A stretch of DNA of 64,000 bases. It comes from Dillenia suffruticosa (Eukaryota > Streptophyta > Magnoliopsida > Dilleniales > Dilleniaceae). The stretch covers positions 299,001 to 363,000 of the forward strand of contig JAVTVX010000012.1 of the NCBI GenBank assembly GCA_033439265.1, written 5' to 3'. How positions within the stretch are numbered: position 1 is the first letter of the stretch; each line of letters opens with the position of its first letter. Positions 36,000 through 49,258 of this stretch are shown here, piece after piece. The translations under genes were made by a program, and so were the position numbers. The notes under the pieces are model-generated. The model was not told where the DNA came from, did no database searches, and was given only the letters and a program-made list of their open reading frames with translations.

Positions 36000-36060
36000 G
36001 GGTAGAGAGAGAAAAAATGAGGAGAGAGAGACAGAGAGACAGAGAGACAGAGAGAGAAGA
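36000..36060. repeat. GAGACA-type purine repeat upstream of PAT10-like
   Basis: A purine tract containing GAGACA units repeated near 36026-36052, within about 250 bp of the PAT10-like start on the opposite strand. On the gene strand it is a CT-rich promoter tract. Confidence 0.6.
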
Positions 36061-36255
36061 GAAAGTTGAATGCCCTCCCGCTGACCAGCGGTTGAAGGGC
36101 AACCCCGCTTCAACATGTAGCTCTTGGTCGGTACGATCTTGGCCCAGTTGGGTCCCTCATATTCCAAAGCCCATTCTTAAAAGATGAACAGGTTCACAGA
36201 CTGCAAACAGTAAGCACCTTTGGGCTGTCTCGGGCCGGGCCTCAATCATGTAAAT

Positions 36256-36364
36256 TTTTCTTTTTCTTTTTCTTTTTTTATAAGGAGATACAACCAAATA
36301 AAATCGAATCGAATGACGGAGGATAGAAGTGGAAAGATACCGCTTGAGCTATCCCTGAGAGACT
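36256..36364 (-). mobile_element. Short tRNA-derived SINE with target duplication
   Basis: A 109-bp insert lies between ATGTAAAT copies (36248-36255 and 36365-36372). Minus-strand reading gives an A-box-like TAGCTCAAGCGGTATC, a B-box-like CGATTCGATT and an A-rich tail. Confidence 0.75.
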
Positions 36365-36439
36365 ATGTAAATAAAATATGACTTTCTAATTTTTTTGAAA
36401 TTTAAAATTGTGAAGTCAACTCCAAATATGACCTTTGCT

Positions 36440-39400
36440 AGAGATACTTTATCTAATTGAGAGATAGATTCTTCGGTCCCCAATGGGATAACTTAGTGAT
36501 CATAATTCCCCTTCCCTAAGTATACTTGGATGGGAAAGAGGAAATGTAACGTGGTGCTTCACAGAAACTAAACAGAGGGTTGTGCAATTTAAAAGCTAAA
36601 TTACTCTTTCTGGAGATGAAGTTAATGAACTTAACCAGACTTCTTAGAGATCATTGCCCGATAAGTCTAAACACAAACCTCCTAAGCCCTACCCATAAGG
36701 ACAGGAAGCCTTTCAGACTTAAAGCCGCTTGGCTTACTCACCCCAACTTCAGTAAAGTGTTCATTGATACTTGAATGAATGAAGAAGGCCCTCTTGAAGT
36801 TACCACCCAATCAATTGCTGAACAATTAAAAACTTGGAATAAGCTAGAAATTGGAAACATCTTCCACCGAAAGAGAGCTCTGGAAGGCAGACTGAAGGGT
36901 ATACAATTACTCCTATTCTGAGCATCTCCTAGAGTTAGAATCTAAGTTACTACAGGAATCTCATTCAATTTTGGAGCAAGAGGAGATCTTCTAGCGCCAA
37001 AACTCTAAAGTTAAATGGTTACTAAAGGGAGACAAGAATACTAAGTTTTTCCATACCACAACCAAAATTAGAAGAAGTGCCTACAGAATTATAGCTCTAA
37101 AAATCAATGATAATTGGTGTTTCGATTAGGAGGCTTTGAAGAGTCATGCCATCTCTTATTTTTCTGATATGTTTGCTGATAGGAGGGTTTCAGAGATGAG
37201 TGGTAGGTTCCGAGCTTTGAGGAGCAAGATCAGCTTGAAAGATCAGAGGAGGCTGTGTAGAAAATTTGGAGAGGATGAAGTCAGAAGAGCAGTATTTTCC
37301 ATGGATGGTCTGAAAGCTTCAGGACCAGACAGCTTCCAATCTTTGTTCTACCAAAACTTTTGGTCTATAGTGAAGGATAAGATGTGCAGATTTGTGAATA
37401 AGGCCTTAGAGGATGGGTACTCTGCCCCTTTATAACAAGAGCTCATAAGATTATGATCCCTAAGATAACTAATCCTATAGAGATGTCTGACTACAGACCG
37501 ATTAGTCTGTTAAATACCTCCTTCAAGATCCTCAACAAATGTCTAGTTCTCAGATTAAGGCCGTTGCTGCAAAATATGATCGGATCCCATCAGAACAGCT
37601 TCCTTCTAGGTAGAGGCACTCTTGAAAATGTGATAGCTCTTCAAAAAGTTATTTACACTATAAGAAACTCTAGGAGTAAGAGACATGCAATGATCATTCA
37701 AATTGATCTTAAGAAGGCGTATGATAATATTAATTGGAAGTATTTAGCTAAAGTTTTGCTTGAGATTGACATCCTTTTTACCATGGTGAAGCTTATTATG
37801 TTTGCGATTTCTAATGGGGATACCTCCATTATTTGGAATGGTGAGGTACTTCCTGTGTTTAAATCCAGACAGGGATTAAGACAAGGCAATCATCTCTATC
37901 CTTATCTTTTCTTGTTGGTATTGGAAAGGTTGGCTCTTATGATCTAAAAGAAAGTTAGGAAGAAAGTGTGAAATGCTGTCAAAGTAGCAAAAGGGGGGCC
38001 AATGGTTTCTTACCTCTTTTTTGAAGATAATTTAATTCTCTTTGTAGAGGCGGAGTATCTAAACCTTAATAACATCCTAAGTTGTTTGAAGGAATTTTCA
38101 GACGAAAGTGGCCTCCAAGTTAATCTGTCTAAATCTAAGATTTGGATCTCGCCGAAAACTCCAAGACATTTAAAAGCATCACTTGCTGCGTACAATAGAT
38201 TTGTAGTTACGGAGAATTTGGAGAACTATATGGGGTTGCCAGCTATTCATAATAAAGTCAGCAAAGACTTCTATCACCAACTGGTGGATAAAGTTCAAGA
38301 TAAGTTAAACCATTGGAAAGTCAAGTTGTTAAGCACCGTAGGTAAAAGAACGTTGATCCAATCGGTTACTGTCTCAATACCTATTTACACCATGCAAATG
38401 GCTTGGTTGTCAAAGAACACTTGCCAAAAGTTGGACAAGCTGAACAAGCTGAACAGAGACTTCTTGTGGGGTAGCAATAAAGAGATCAGAAAGATCCACC
38501 CTATGAGTTGGAGAGTAGTATGTGACTCCAAGCGAGAGGGTGGTTTGGGAATAAAGAGCATGAGGGATAGCAATATCGCAATGATGGCTAAGTTGGGTTG
38601 GAGAGTCTTGAAGGGGCCTTGTGGATGTAAATTCTAAGGAACAAGGATCTCAGAAAGGACAATCTTCTGGAACATAAAAGAGGCCAGAATACCTCTACTA
38701 TGTGGAAAGGTATTTGCTCTAGCCGATATTGCCTTAATCCTTAGAGAAGACTATTCTAAGGAAGCGCTGTGGAGGAAGCATTAATCCTTAGAGAAGACTA
38801 TTCTTCAATAGCTAAATTTAACAAATTCTGGGGCGACGAAGGTAATTGGAAGGTGAAGGATCTAGCGGTTATTCTGCCTAGGAGAAAAGTTGAGGAAATA
38901 AAAGCAATGCCTATCCCCAGAGAACAGATAGTGAATTCACGATGGCCTCCGCCTATTGGCTTCAAAAGAAGGAGTTCCTTCCTCAGTAGGGGATTGTTGA
39001 AGATTGGAGATGGATTTGGAAATTGAAATGTTCAGAGAGGATCAATGACTTCTTGTGGTTGGCGGCGAAAGGCAAAGTTTTGACGAGATCTGAGCTCAAG
39101 AGGAGAGGAGTGTTGAAGGAAGATGTCTATGAGATCTGCAAGAGGGAAGAGGAAACCTTGATGCATGCCTTGAGAGACTGCACTCATGCTCAGAACATTT
39201 GGAGTCAACTAGTGAAGGACATTGTCTTAGCAGTTAGCTTTTGGAGCGAGATGGGATATAATTGGATTATGAATGTGTTTCACAAGAAACTCAAGCTCGG
39301 ATAGAGGAGGAAGGGTTTGGTTTTGCCTTGATAGTGTGGACTATTTGGAAGTCAAGATGTTGTGCTATTTGGTTTAAGCTCAATTTTGATGGTAGAGCCA

Positions 39401-39969
39401 GTGTAGAAGGTGGTAAAGTTAATGCTGGTGGACTTTTTAAGAACAACAAAGGAGAGTGGATCTATGATTTTTGGGCAAATGTGAGCATTGCAAAAGGTAA
39501 CTTAGCAGAGATATGGAGCTTAAGAGGGGGGGTTAAGGATAGCCAAGGACACGGGCTTTAGGGAGATTATTGTTGATTGCGATTCCCATAATGTAGTTGA
39601 TGCTGTGAATAGAAGAGTTGGCGCAAATCATCTGTGGAGAAACATAGTTTTGGACTGCACATAACTCATGAAGGAGTTGGGCATTCACCATATCTCTCAT
39701 GTGTATAGGGAGACCAATAGATGTGTAGATAAATTGGTAGAGCTAGGGAAACGAATCTAACCTGGGCTCGTTGAGGCTGCTAGTCCTCCGCCTGAGGTGG
39801 CACCCCTTTTGAAGCTTGATTTGGAGGAAAGCTCCTGGGCTAGAAGAAGAAAGAAGCTAGCTATGCTTCAGACATCCCATATCAGGGATGCCTGAGTTGG
39901 GCCCAGCCTCTACTCTGTGCTGCTTCTCTTTTTGGTTTCTTTTCTTCTTTTTCCTGTACCAAAAAAAAA
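36440..39969 (+). mobile_element. Decayed L1-type LINE retrotransposon
   Basis: Broken reverse transcriptase reading frames run left to right: 37136-37435 (GLKASGPDSFQSLFYQNFW), 37453-37947 (MSDYRPISLLNTSFKILNKC, IIQIDLKKAYDNINW, SRQGLRQGNHLYPYLF) and 38002-38637 (LFFEDNLILF, QVNLSKSKIW, NYMGLPAIH). They are followed by zinc-finger RVT and RNase H pieces (38770-39561, FKLNFDGRAS and GGLFKNNKG) and a short A-run at 39961-39969. Several stops and frame changes interrupt it and the YADD catalytic box reads FEDN, so it is inactive. The 5' end is not clear; fragments resembling endonuclease-end sequence start near 36470. No target duplication was found. Confidence 0.88.
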
Positions 39970-40020
39970 TTCTCCTTCTCTAATCTTATGATTCGCGTTC
40001 AAATCTTGTGTAATAAAAAA
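39970..40020 (+). mobile_element. Possible SINE tail after LINE
   Basis: Right after the LINE A-run, a piece reading GATTCGCGTTCAAATCTTGT then GTAATAAAAAAAA has a B-box-like core and the TTGTGTAA-plus-A ending shared with the insert at 3104-3170. No clear target duplication. Confidence 0.4.
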
Positions 40021-40406
40021 AAATAGAGAGAGATTCTCTACTTCGCAACCAATCTTCGAGAGACTATCTTGAGATTTCTGATGGAAATTTTAATCCTCCT
40101 TTTGGGTGAGTTTGATTGTTCTGTCTTCAATTTAAAATTCTTTAGGTTTGATTGATGATTATTTTTTTTCTTTGATTATCTTGAAAACCCTTGCTTCTTG
40201 GTATTTTTAATTCTTGTGGGTTTCTTTCTTTGTTCTGTTTTATATAGCGTCAACAATATGTTTGTTGAAAAGAGTGGGAGAGAGAATCAAATTCTGATTT
40301 TGAATACAATGGTGGGTTCAGACGATTAGAGGACGGTAGGATCACTCTCTCACTCTCTCTCCCTATTACTTTTGTTGTGTACATGTGTGATAAGGATGTG
40401 ATATGG

Positions 40407-40494
40407 GGTTTCTGATCCATTGACGGTGGGTAAAAAATTGGTTGTTGCATGGTTTCTTATCCATTGATGGTGGGTACAAAATTGGTTGTTGCAT
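40407..40494. repeat. 44-bp tandem duplication
   Basis: Two adjacent 44-bp units beginning GGTTTCTGATCCATTGACGG and GGTTTCTTATCCATTGATGG and both ending TTGGTTGTTGCAT. Confidence 0.9.
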
Positions 40495-42217
40495 GGTTGA
40501 AGCCTTTTTCCATGTCTATTGTAATCACATAATTTTATTGGCAATTTTTTGGGACCTCAATGTTATGTAAACTATAAATTGTTTCTTTTCAATCATGCAC
40601 GACACATTTTTTTTATTATATTAATTGATATTCGAAATTATATTTTGATTAATTTGTTTTAAAATTTACAGTGACATATTTAAAAAAATTATTCTCTCAA
40701 CATAATTTTTTTCGTAATTAATTTATGAGTTAAATTTAAAAATTTGATTAAAAAAGTTAATATTTGCGTATCACGTTTCAAACCCCGAGAGAAATTGGGG
40801 GGCTATGTTTTTGTGAATGATAGCAGAATCTACGGTAGCTGATTGTCAGAAGATGATGGATTTGCGGTCAAAGCGTGTTTGTGTTGCCAGTGTTGTAATT
40901 GTGCTTAAGAATGTGATCCATGTTTCATCTTGCTCTAGAGGAATGTCACCACGGGCTTTCCGTCAACAAATGCAGCTATCAATCAATGCTTCAGAGGCGC
41001 CTCTTGACCATGACCAGACTACGTACCCTAAATTTAACTATAAGCTTCTGCCACTATTAACAGCACAAGTGATGTTCACCCGGTAAAAACACTTGTTTCT
41101 TTTCCCTTGCCCTTTTCTGATCATACTACTCCCATACATAAGGGTCTCTTAATATTCGGTAATCACAACATCATTCTGAAAATCTCAAATTTAAAATTTT
41201 ATGTAACAAAAAAAAATATCTCATAATAATTATTGATGATATTTCTGTAAATATTGGAGAAAAGTGAGCTGGAGTCGATACAAAAAAAACCAGATTGCCC
41301 AGAAAAATACCTAACAGATTCCCTCCCAAGTTTTTGTAGATTGCCCGGACTCTATCTCTATAGGATCGAGTCTGGTATGATTCACAATAAAAGATATAGA
41401 AGTTAGCATGTTAATCCAAATATGACCTCTCCCATAGGGTGGGTCATGCTCAATTTATATCAAATTCCTTTTTGATAATTCTCAAGAAAAATAATTGCAC
41501 ATAAAAGTCTAAAGATATAAGAATAAGAGGCAGAAAAATATAGAAACAAGGTCATCACCTTGTTTTGGCAAGGACCGACGACCAAAAATGTGTCCATAAG
41601 GTGCTTCTATTTGAAATGAGCCCCAGCTGTTTTCCCCGGATCACTGATTCCTGGATGTAATTTGGCAGTATGGATATCTCTTATAATCAATAGAGATGGG
41701 ACATGAAAATCTCTGTTTTAGCCAAGGGAAAGGAACAAATCCCTGCACACCCATGCTGCCACCAAAAAATAACATTGTAGTTAGAGATAAAATTTTCATA
41801 TAGCTTACCAAGGGTATCAAGCCAACCATAAATGGGAAAAGGCTGACCTAACCAACATGAGTAACTAGCCTCAACTTTGGGGTTTCAAGAACCTCGTACA
41901 AGCACTCGACCAGCATCCATTTGACTTCAACAAGAATGTCAACCAAGCCAAAGTATCTTCAACAAGGTCAAGAACCTCAACTGTTGGTTGTCATCACTTC
42001 TTTCCAAGCTAGACGAACCTACAAAGAGTTATGATCTAGAATGTCAACCACCATCCATTTGACATTCAAATAATGGAAATATCTTTGCTTAGCAAGATAA
42101 TTCAAAAGAAATGGAAGTTATTACAAGAACATAAGACTTTATCAGCAACAAGAAATGTATGAGAACTCTGGAACTTTAGTATCATAGTGTAGGAACACAA
42201 ATAAGCTCAAGGCATAC
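40495..42217. other. Spacer; no clear gene
   Basis: An 89-codon frame at 40817-41086 has no recognised motif. Near 41185-41215, a TTTAAAATTTTATGTAACAA-plus-A string resembles the SINE tails elsewhere in the window. No supported coding sequence. Confidence 0.3.
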
Positions 42218-42686
42218 CTTCTCTGTGTGATTTCCAAAATCCGAAAAAGCACCATATGCTTCGTCAAGGCGCATCTAGCAAGAAAGAAGAAACTGGGTAC
42301 ATTAAATTGGACCCAAGGAGGATAAGACCAGAATGATATCATAATAAAAATATGGGTTACGTGGAGAAAAATGAGAAACAGCAGCGACATAAAGAGAGAA
42401 GACAGACCTCATTCAATAATTAAAATCTGACAGCAGCTTAACTGTTGGTCTGTAATCCTGCATCTTCTCAAGTTATAAGCCTATTATTCTGAAAAACAAA
42501 ATTTTTGAATCTGATGTCACCTTTTCATTGCCATACCTTATCGAGTCCAGTTTCCTTCTGAAGAAGGCTCATGATGGAATCCACGCAATCTGCTGCAAGA
42601 AGGATCCAACATCTAGGATCCAAGTGACGTTCTTCTTCACTTGGATGCGAAGAATGAGGATAAGCATCCAAGCCAGAGGACAGCAT
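42218..42686 (-). other. Two exon-like segments, unidentified
   Basis: On the minus strand 42537-42686 (50 codons) and 42218-42274 (19 codons) are phase-0 segments bounded by CAG/GTATGG and CTAG/GTATGC. They encode [20 protein letters not shown] then [20 protein letters not shown] through LDK, and MRLDEAYGAFSDFGNHTEK. Both look genuinely coding. I recognise no family and could not extend the gene convincingly in either direction; it may be the remains of a gene or part of one with long introns. Confidence 0.4.
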
Positions 42687-45600
42687 CTGGAAATGCCAGA
42701 AACAATGTCAAAATGCTAGTATTATTAACATGCTCAATAAACACCTTTTAGACCAAAACGTCATTGATTGGACCAGAACAATATCACGGAAAATTGTACT
42801 GGCATATGTCACAAGATACAATGGATTATATTTGGATCCAAACCAGGCACAGAGACCTAATTATGTTCAGATCCCTTAATGTTCAATGTGGCTCTTTCAT
42901 TTGCAAACACACATGCACATACACATGGACTGTTTCATGTCCTCTGGGTGGTTTTTCTTCCACCTGTATTCCCTGTGCCAGTCTTCTACCCTACTTTGGC
43001 AGCATACGAGGCTTGAGGACAGAGTGGACTTGGCTTACCTTTGTCATTTGCCGGAAGTCTATATTTGTTGTTTCTCAGATATATCAATTCTCTGAAACTT
43101 TGACACATTCGAACCTTACTACTAATGATTGGCAGTTGTTAAATATATAATATCATTCCAAGAGCCAAGGTGTAGGCCACACTGGCTTGGTATGATCCTA
43201 ACTTTGACATTCCTTTATCAGCAAAATGAGAATAGACAGTATTGAAGGTCAAACATAGGGACTCCAAATTGATTAGAGGGCCACAACACCCACATCTGTT
43301 AATGATCAACAGTAAACTACTGTTTTCCCAGAATGAACTTAAAGCAGCTCATAATGACGGCATGAGAAACACCTTTAAGAAGAACCTTGGGTTAAAATCT
43401 TTATTAACACATGAACTTTTAGAAAGTTAAATGCTTAAGACGGAACCTTGGGATTTAGTTCACAAGTTGTCACTTTGTCTCTACCATGCAAAAAGTGACT
43501 ACTCGCGTCCATTTCCAGAAGCTTAAAATTAAATAAAAAAAAAATTAGTGAATCATAAAATTCTTCAGTCCCAACAAAATTTAAAATTATCAATTAGGAA
43601 AATTATTAGCAATGTACTTCAGTCTGATTGAAGTATGAGAAGTGACACTAAAGATCCTAACCAATGAGGCATGCATGCTCTTCCATTTCTTTCTAGCTTG
43701 TTCATAATGGTTTCAAAGTGAGATGCTTAATGGTGCACTGATCCTAGTAGGTAAGTGGTTTGTTCACCACAGTAGGAGAGGTGACAGGTGACAGCAAGGG
43801 TTTATTATCCTAGTTGCTAAAATTTCAATTTTATTTTACTTTTAAATTTTGAAAGTGGACATAGTAACAAACTCAATATTTTTTTTTTGATTTTTATTTA
43901 AAATTTTTCATGTCCAAAATTTTTAAATTTTATTTTATATCAATCAAGTCTTATGAAATCGAAAAATGAGTTCATTGTACCATAGGGTTGAGAGATGGGT
44001 GAATGTAACATAAAAAATGAACTCCATTGATTTCATGTAATTTGTTACCAAACATTATTGTGTGACATGTCACAATCCCTTATGCATTATTAATTTTCTT
44101 TAGCAAAACATCAATTTTGAGAATATATCATCTAAAATATATTACAACCCTAACGCATTTTTAAAATTAAAAACGAAAACCACCTTAATACTCTAAATTT
44201 TTAGATACAAAGTTTTTTTAAATGCCTTGGAATTAAAGGAAGAGAATTGTGAAACAAAAATATCTTTTTATTTTTCTTTTAAAATACTTTAGTATTTTTA
44301 ATTGCCAAGACTATTGTTGTAAAAAGATTTATTTTTTTTTCCAAATATATAATTTATAGCTCAATGTCCATACTGAAAATTCGAAAAAAAAAATATATTG
44401 TAAGAAATTGGTTTGCGCGAAAATCAAATGAAAATAAATAAAATAGTTGTTTTCAACGAAAACAAAAAACAATAAAATTGCTTCCAAATAATTTTAAAAG
44501 ATAAATAAACTCAAGACTTGAAAACATTTAAAATTATGAAGATAAAAATTTGAGCTAAAATTTTCATGTTTTTTTTTTTTTTTAATTCCGGTTTTTTGGT
44601 GGAATAAGACCCAAAAATTATAAAACATTCTACAATGTTAAAATTGTATACAATGGACTCAAGAAAATTAAAGTTACAATTTTACCTTTTAAACTCAATT
44701 TCCTAAAAAATGATAAGCAACCCTTGATTTTTCTCTTATTAAAATTACTCCTATAAAAATTATTCTTTCCATTTATGAAATTGGGTTGGAGAAAAATTTT
44801 TTTCATTATAAATTTTATTTATTTCCCATTTTTAGAGATACGAGAGATAAAGATGAAAAAAAAAGGTATCTTTTTGTATTTTGTATTAATTATTAACTTT
44901 TTTTTGGATAATTTTCTCTCCTTTTATTACATCAATTAGTTCGAACTTGAGACATTAAAGAAAAAAGGAGATAGTACCATTTAAATTATAACTTATCGGC
45001 GTAGTGGGTAATGTTAAGGAAACATATTTAGGTCAGAGATAAAAAATAGTTAGTATACATTGTGGGGTCGAGAAGAAAAATTGTGTGATGGAAAAATAGA
45101 ATTTGTGTCTTTAAGTCTTGGAAGCGAAGTTGTGTGAGTTTTTACAATGCAAATGTTAGATGTTTAAGTTGTTAAAAAAAAAATTAATTAATTAATTAAT
45201 TAATTAAAAGACGACATTGCCATGGCATGTCAGAGAAATACAAAAGAAGAATTAGGCTAGACCTACCACATCAGCTGTGCGCCAAGCCAATAAAAACATG
45301 ACATGTGGTGAGATTGATGATGTGGCCACCAACTCAGCACGACATTTCAATTCATTAGGCACTACTCTGGCAGCTCCTGATTGGTTGATTAGTAGACATT
45401 ACAAGGGTAGTAGAGTAATAGGAAAAAGGTTAAAGAAAACAGGAAAACATGCGAAGACATGAAAATCAAAAACATGGTTTGTAATATTGGAAAGAGCATA
45501 TGTCCCGTAACCAGCGGGCATCCACTCAAAGAGGTCCGAAACTAAATCCTAGAAAGACCCAGGACTATGACCACACATTTGTTTTTTCATCTTCTTCACC

Positions 45601-45836
45601 AAATGAAATCAAGTGGGCAGAAAACACAAAGAAGAAGAAATAACAAGAGAAATGTGCAGAGAAGGGGAGGGGAATGAAGGAGAATCCCGCTAACTCCTAA
45701 ATCCCCCCCATTTCCTTTTTCTCCCTTTCTTTTTAACAAGTATAGATTAGCATTAGATCCCCATTATTGATTCTGTACATATTTTGTACAAAATAGAAGA
45801 AGGGTATATATCGATAGTTGTGGTGGTGGTGGAAAG
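42687..45836. other. Long A/T-rich spacer upstream of CHX gene
   Basis: Minus-strand sequence at about 42740-42840 stays open (NPLYLVTYASTIFRDIVL) and might be another exon of the unidentified gene. From 43800 to 45200 it is extremely A/T-rich without features, except an AATT tandem repeat at about 45183-45207. The last 250 bp are the probable promoter and leader of the antiporter. Confidence 0.35.
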
Positions 45837-48800
45837 ATGGATGCAGCACAGAGAGTTATGTGTGGAGATCCAATTGGGGACCTTGATGTAAATCCGATAT
45901 TGACATTGGGAATAGAGGTTTCATGCCTTCTTGTTGTCTCCCACATTTTCCAACTCATCCTCAAGCCCCTCGGCCAACCCGGTCCCATCGCTCAGATTCT
46001 CGTAAGTACGTCATCTAATCAACACCATGTTTTACCTATTTTATTCTCTCTCTCTCTCTCTGAATTATTTACATGTTATTTGAAACTACGGCATTCCAGG
46101 GAACGTAACCCTTTGTTTGTATTTAAGATTTTTTTTTTTCTTTTTAATGAGAGGAGTGTTTCGAATAATTTCTCATCTCCTTCGACTCTTCACAAAACTT
46201 ATCCACTGTCATTTGGAAGGTTTTATATGTAAAGGGTTAGATTTTGTGAAAATTCCTCATTTTCAGTAATTTTTTAACATGAAATGAATGGTTCACCTCT
46301 TTCCTTATAACTTCCTACAATGGTGAGAAATTCCACCCTTTCAGTAATTTTTTAACATCCGAACAAAAGAAGAGGATGTTTCGTCCCTCCCCGTATACCT
46401 CCCAGACAACATGTTACGTTGCATCAATGGTGAAATTAGACTGACAAAACAAACATGATTCATGTGGTTCAACTTATAAGCCTACTTCAATAGGAAAATT
46501 AGTGTAAAATTCACTATCCAAAAAGAGAATATTGGTACCATGATAGAGATCACTCTTGTAAAGAAAAAAAAAAATAGCCCCAAATGCACCTCTCTCTCTC
46601 TTTCTCGCCCCCAAAACGGAAGGTCGGGTCCAAACCACTTAAATGCAGTTTGGGACAATTGAATTTCTGTTTGACAATTTAGCTGGGCATGCTATAGGAT
46701 CAGTTCCTGCATTGCAGTGAATCAAAAGCTAGTCATAAAATGACTGAGAAGTGAGAGCTCAGAACCCCCCGACCTAACTTGTAGAGAGTATCCTTTTTTT
46801 TTCCTTTCTTCGTTTCTTTTTATACTCTTGTAGTTGAATAATGTTGGTAGAAACAATTTGTCAAAATCACAACTTATGCCCGTTAAAACTTATTATTGCA
46901 GGGAGGACTAGTGCTAGGTCGGTCAGGGTTGTCACATTTTCAATCTATAAAAAGGTACTTCCTACAGGATGAGCTTGCAGATTACCATGAACTAATGGCA
47001 TTGTTAAGTAGGATGATGGTCACGTTTGTTATTGGTCTAGAGACAGACGTGCCCCATATGGTACGCATGTTTCGCCCTGCAACTTATATTGCATTTGGCG
47101 GAATCATTTTATGCAGCGTCTTTGCCTTAGCTGTCTTCCCATTTGTCTACCAAGAGACCGAATCGCATGGGGATAAGTTTGTGTTTGCCGTACTTCTTAT
47201 GCTTAGCTTGTCAAATGCCACCAGCCCTATAGTGATTCGTTTTGTGACTGAGCTAAAATTTGCAACTACGGATGTCGGACGACTTGCCATGACTGCTGCC
47301 TTAATCAATGACATCTCTTGTCTACTTGTTTTGGGTGTCATTGCCGCTTTGACAGAGAATGAGATTGGTAAAAGGATTGGGATGGGGATATCTGCAGCAC
47401 TGACACTCATTGTAATTATTGTTATAAATAAGTATCTATCTAATTGGCTGAACCAGAGGAATAGAAATCAAAAGTACCTCAAGAATGCAGAAATTTTCTT
47501 CCTTCTATCTCTGATTGCATTCACTGCTGCTGTAGTTGAATTGTATGGTTTTGACAGCTCAGTTGCTTGTTTCCTTCTGGGTCTAATGTTTCCTAGAAGA
47601 GGCAAAACAGCTAGGACATTGATGCATAAACTCGCTTCTTCAGTTTCCACTTTTGTTCTTCCCATTTATTTTGGCTACCTTGGATTTAAGGCAGATGTGA
47701 CTCAAGTAAAGGGCTTTCTTATTATCATGGTTGTGATTATTATGCTGTTGAGTATTGGGGGCAAGATCGGTGGCACTCTAATGGCTTGTCGCCGTCTATT
47801 GCTTCCACTTGGAGAAGGGGTTGTCTTTGCCTTCTTACTCTGTATGAAAGGCAATGTTGATCTTCTAATAGTGAGAATCGCATCGACTAATCAAGTAAGT
47901 TCTTTATAAGGTTACACTTGGAAACATTCATGTATTATCTAATGAAAAATAACGAATCCTTTTTTATGGCAGCAATGGGGTAGCCATACGGTTAACATGT
48001 GGCAAGTATCAGTGGTCCTTACAACGCTTATAGTAGGCCCGATTGTTGCACTCATTGCTGGCAGAGACAGAAAATGCTTTGGCTACATACCTACGCCTCT
48101 GGAATTGCAGGGGACAGAGAGTGAGCTGCGAATTTTAGCCTGCGTGCATAGTCCTCGCTATGTCTCACCTATGGTTGGACTAATTGCAGCATCACGTGGT
48201 TCAACAAATGCAACCACTGCCCAATACCTGTTGCACTTGATTGAGCTACGTGAAAGCCGTGAACCTAAAAACTTGATGTATCACCAACAAGAAGATGATC
48301 TAAGTGACGATGAGTACTATGCAGGGAATGATGTGGTGGAGATCACTGATGCCATTGATGTCTTCACCACAGAGATGGGGATTCTAATCCATCCTATGAA
48401 AGAAGTAACTACCTTTGGATGCATGTACGAGGAGGTGTGTAATAGAGCAGAGGATATCCATGCAACAATCATACTCCTTCCTTTTCACAAGCACCAAAGA
48501 ATTGATGGAAAAATGGAGACTGCAAAGGAAGGGGTAAGGATCACAAATCAGAAGGTCCTACGCCATGCCCCTTGCTCAGTTGGCATCTTAGTTGAGAGGG
48601 GACTTCCAGGGGAATCATCTGTACCAACAGCTGAAATGATAAGGGACATTGCAGTTCTGTTCTTTGGTGGACCAGATGATCGCGAGGCATTAGCATATGG
48701 TACTCGTCTTGGCATACATCCTTTTGTGAACCTCACTGTCATTCGATTTTCACCAGCATCTTCAAGGGATCCTGATCTGGGATCTGTTCTGACATCTACA

Positions 48801-49258
48801 ATAAATGAAGACATTTTATTGTTAACACCAAGTAATGAGGCCGAGACTGAGTTAGACAATGCATTTCTTGCGGACTTTTATAACAGGTATTCACTTAGCC
48901 TCTTAAAAATTGACTGGTTTAGATTAATGCTTCATCTTTTGTCGGTTGAACTTTTGCAACACTTTTTGGCAGGTATGTTACGACAGGTCAAATGGGATAT
49001 GTAGAGAAGTTTGCAAATGATGGATCGGAGACAGTAACGGCTTTGAGAGACATCGGAGACATGTACTCATTGTTCATAGTAGGAAAAGGAGGGCGGGGTT
49101 TTTCTCCTTTAACAACTGGAATGAGTGACTGGGAAGAGTGTCCTGAAATTGGGACAGTTGGAGACATTTTGGCTTCATCGGACCTTGATATCACTGGTTC
49201 AATTTTGGTCATTCAACAGCACCGGAATATCAAGAAAATCACTACTAATAATGACTAA
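45837..49258 (+). CDS. Cation/H+ antiporter, CHX family (CHX28-like?)
   Basis: Four exons, 45837-46001, 46902-47894, 47973-48886 and 48973-49258, join in frame to 785 residues, a normal CHX length. The N-terminal half is a monovalent cation:proton antiporter domain with many hydrophobic spans, starting LGQPGPIAQILGGLVLGRSG and including the conserved Asn-Asp of TAALINDISCLLVL and the FLLGLMFPRRG loop. The cytosolic half has CHX-type regulatory domains (ELRILACVHSPRYVSPMVGL, HAPCSVGILVERG, IGTVGDILASSD). These proteins exchange K+ or Na+ for H+ in endomembranes or the plasma membrane. The N-terminal CGDPIGDLDVNPILTLGIEV start is unlike the common CHX15/20 type and suggests the CHX28 branch, which I cannot confirm. 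No frame damage is visible. Confidence 0.9.

Noticed and set aside
48548-48859. Minus-strand frame opposite the CHX gene
   Set aside because: A shadow of the antiporter coding sequence in the opposite direction.
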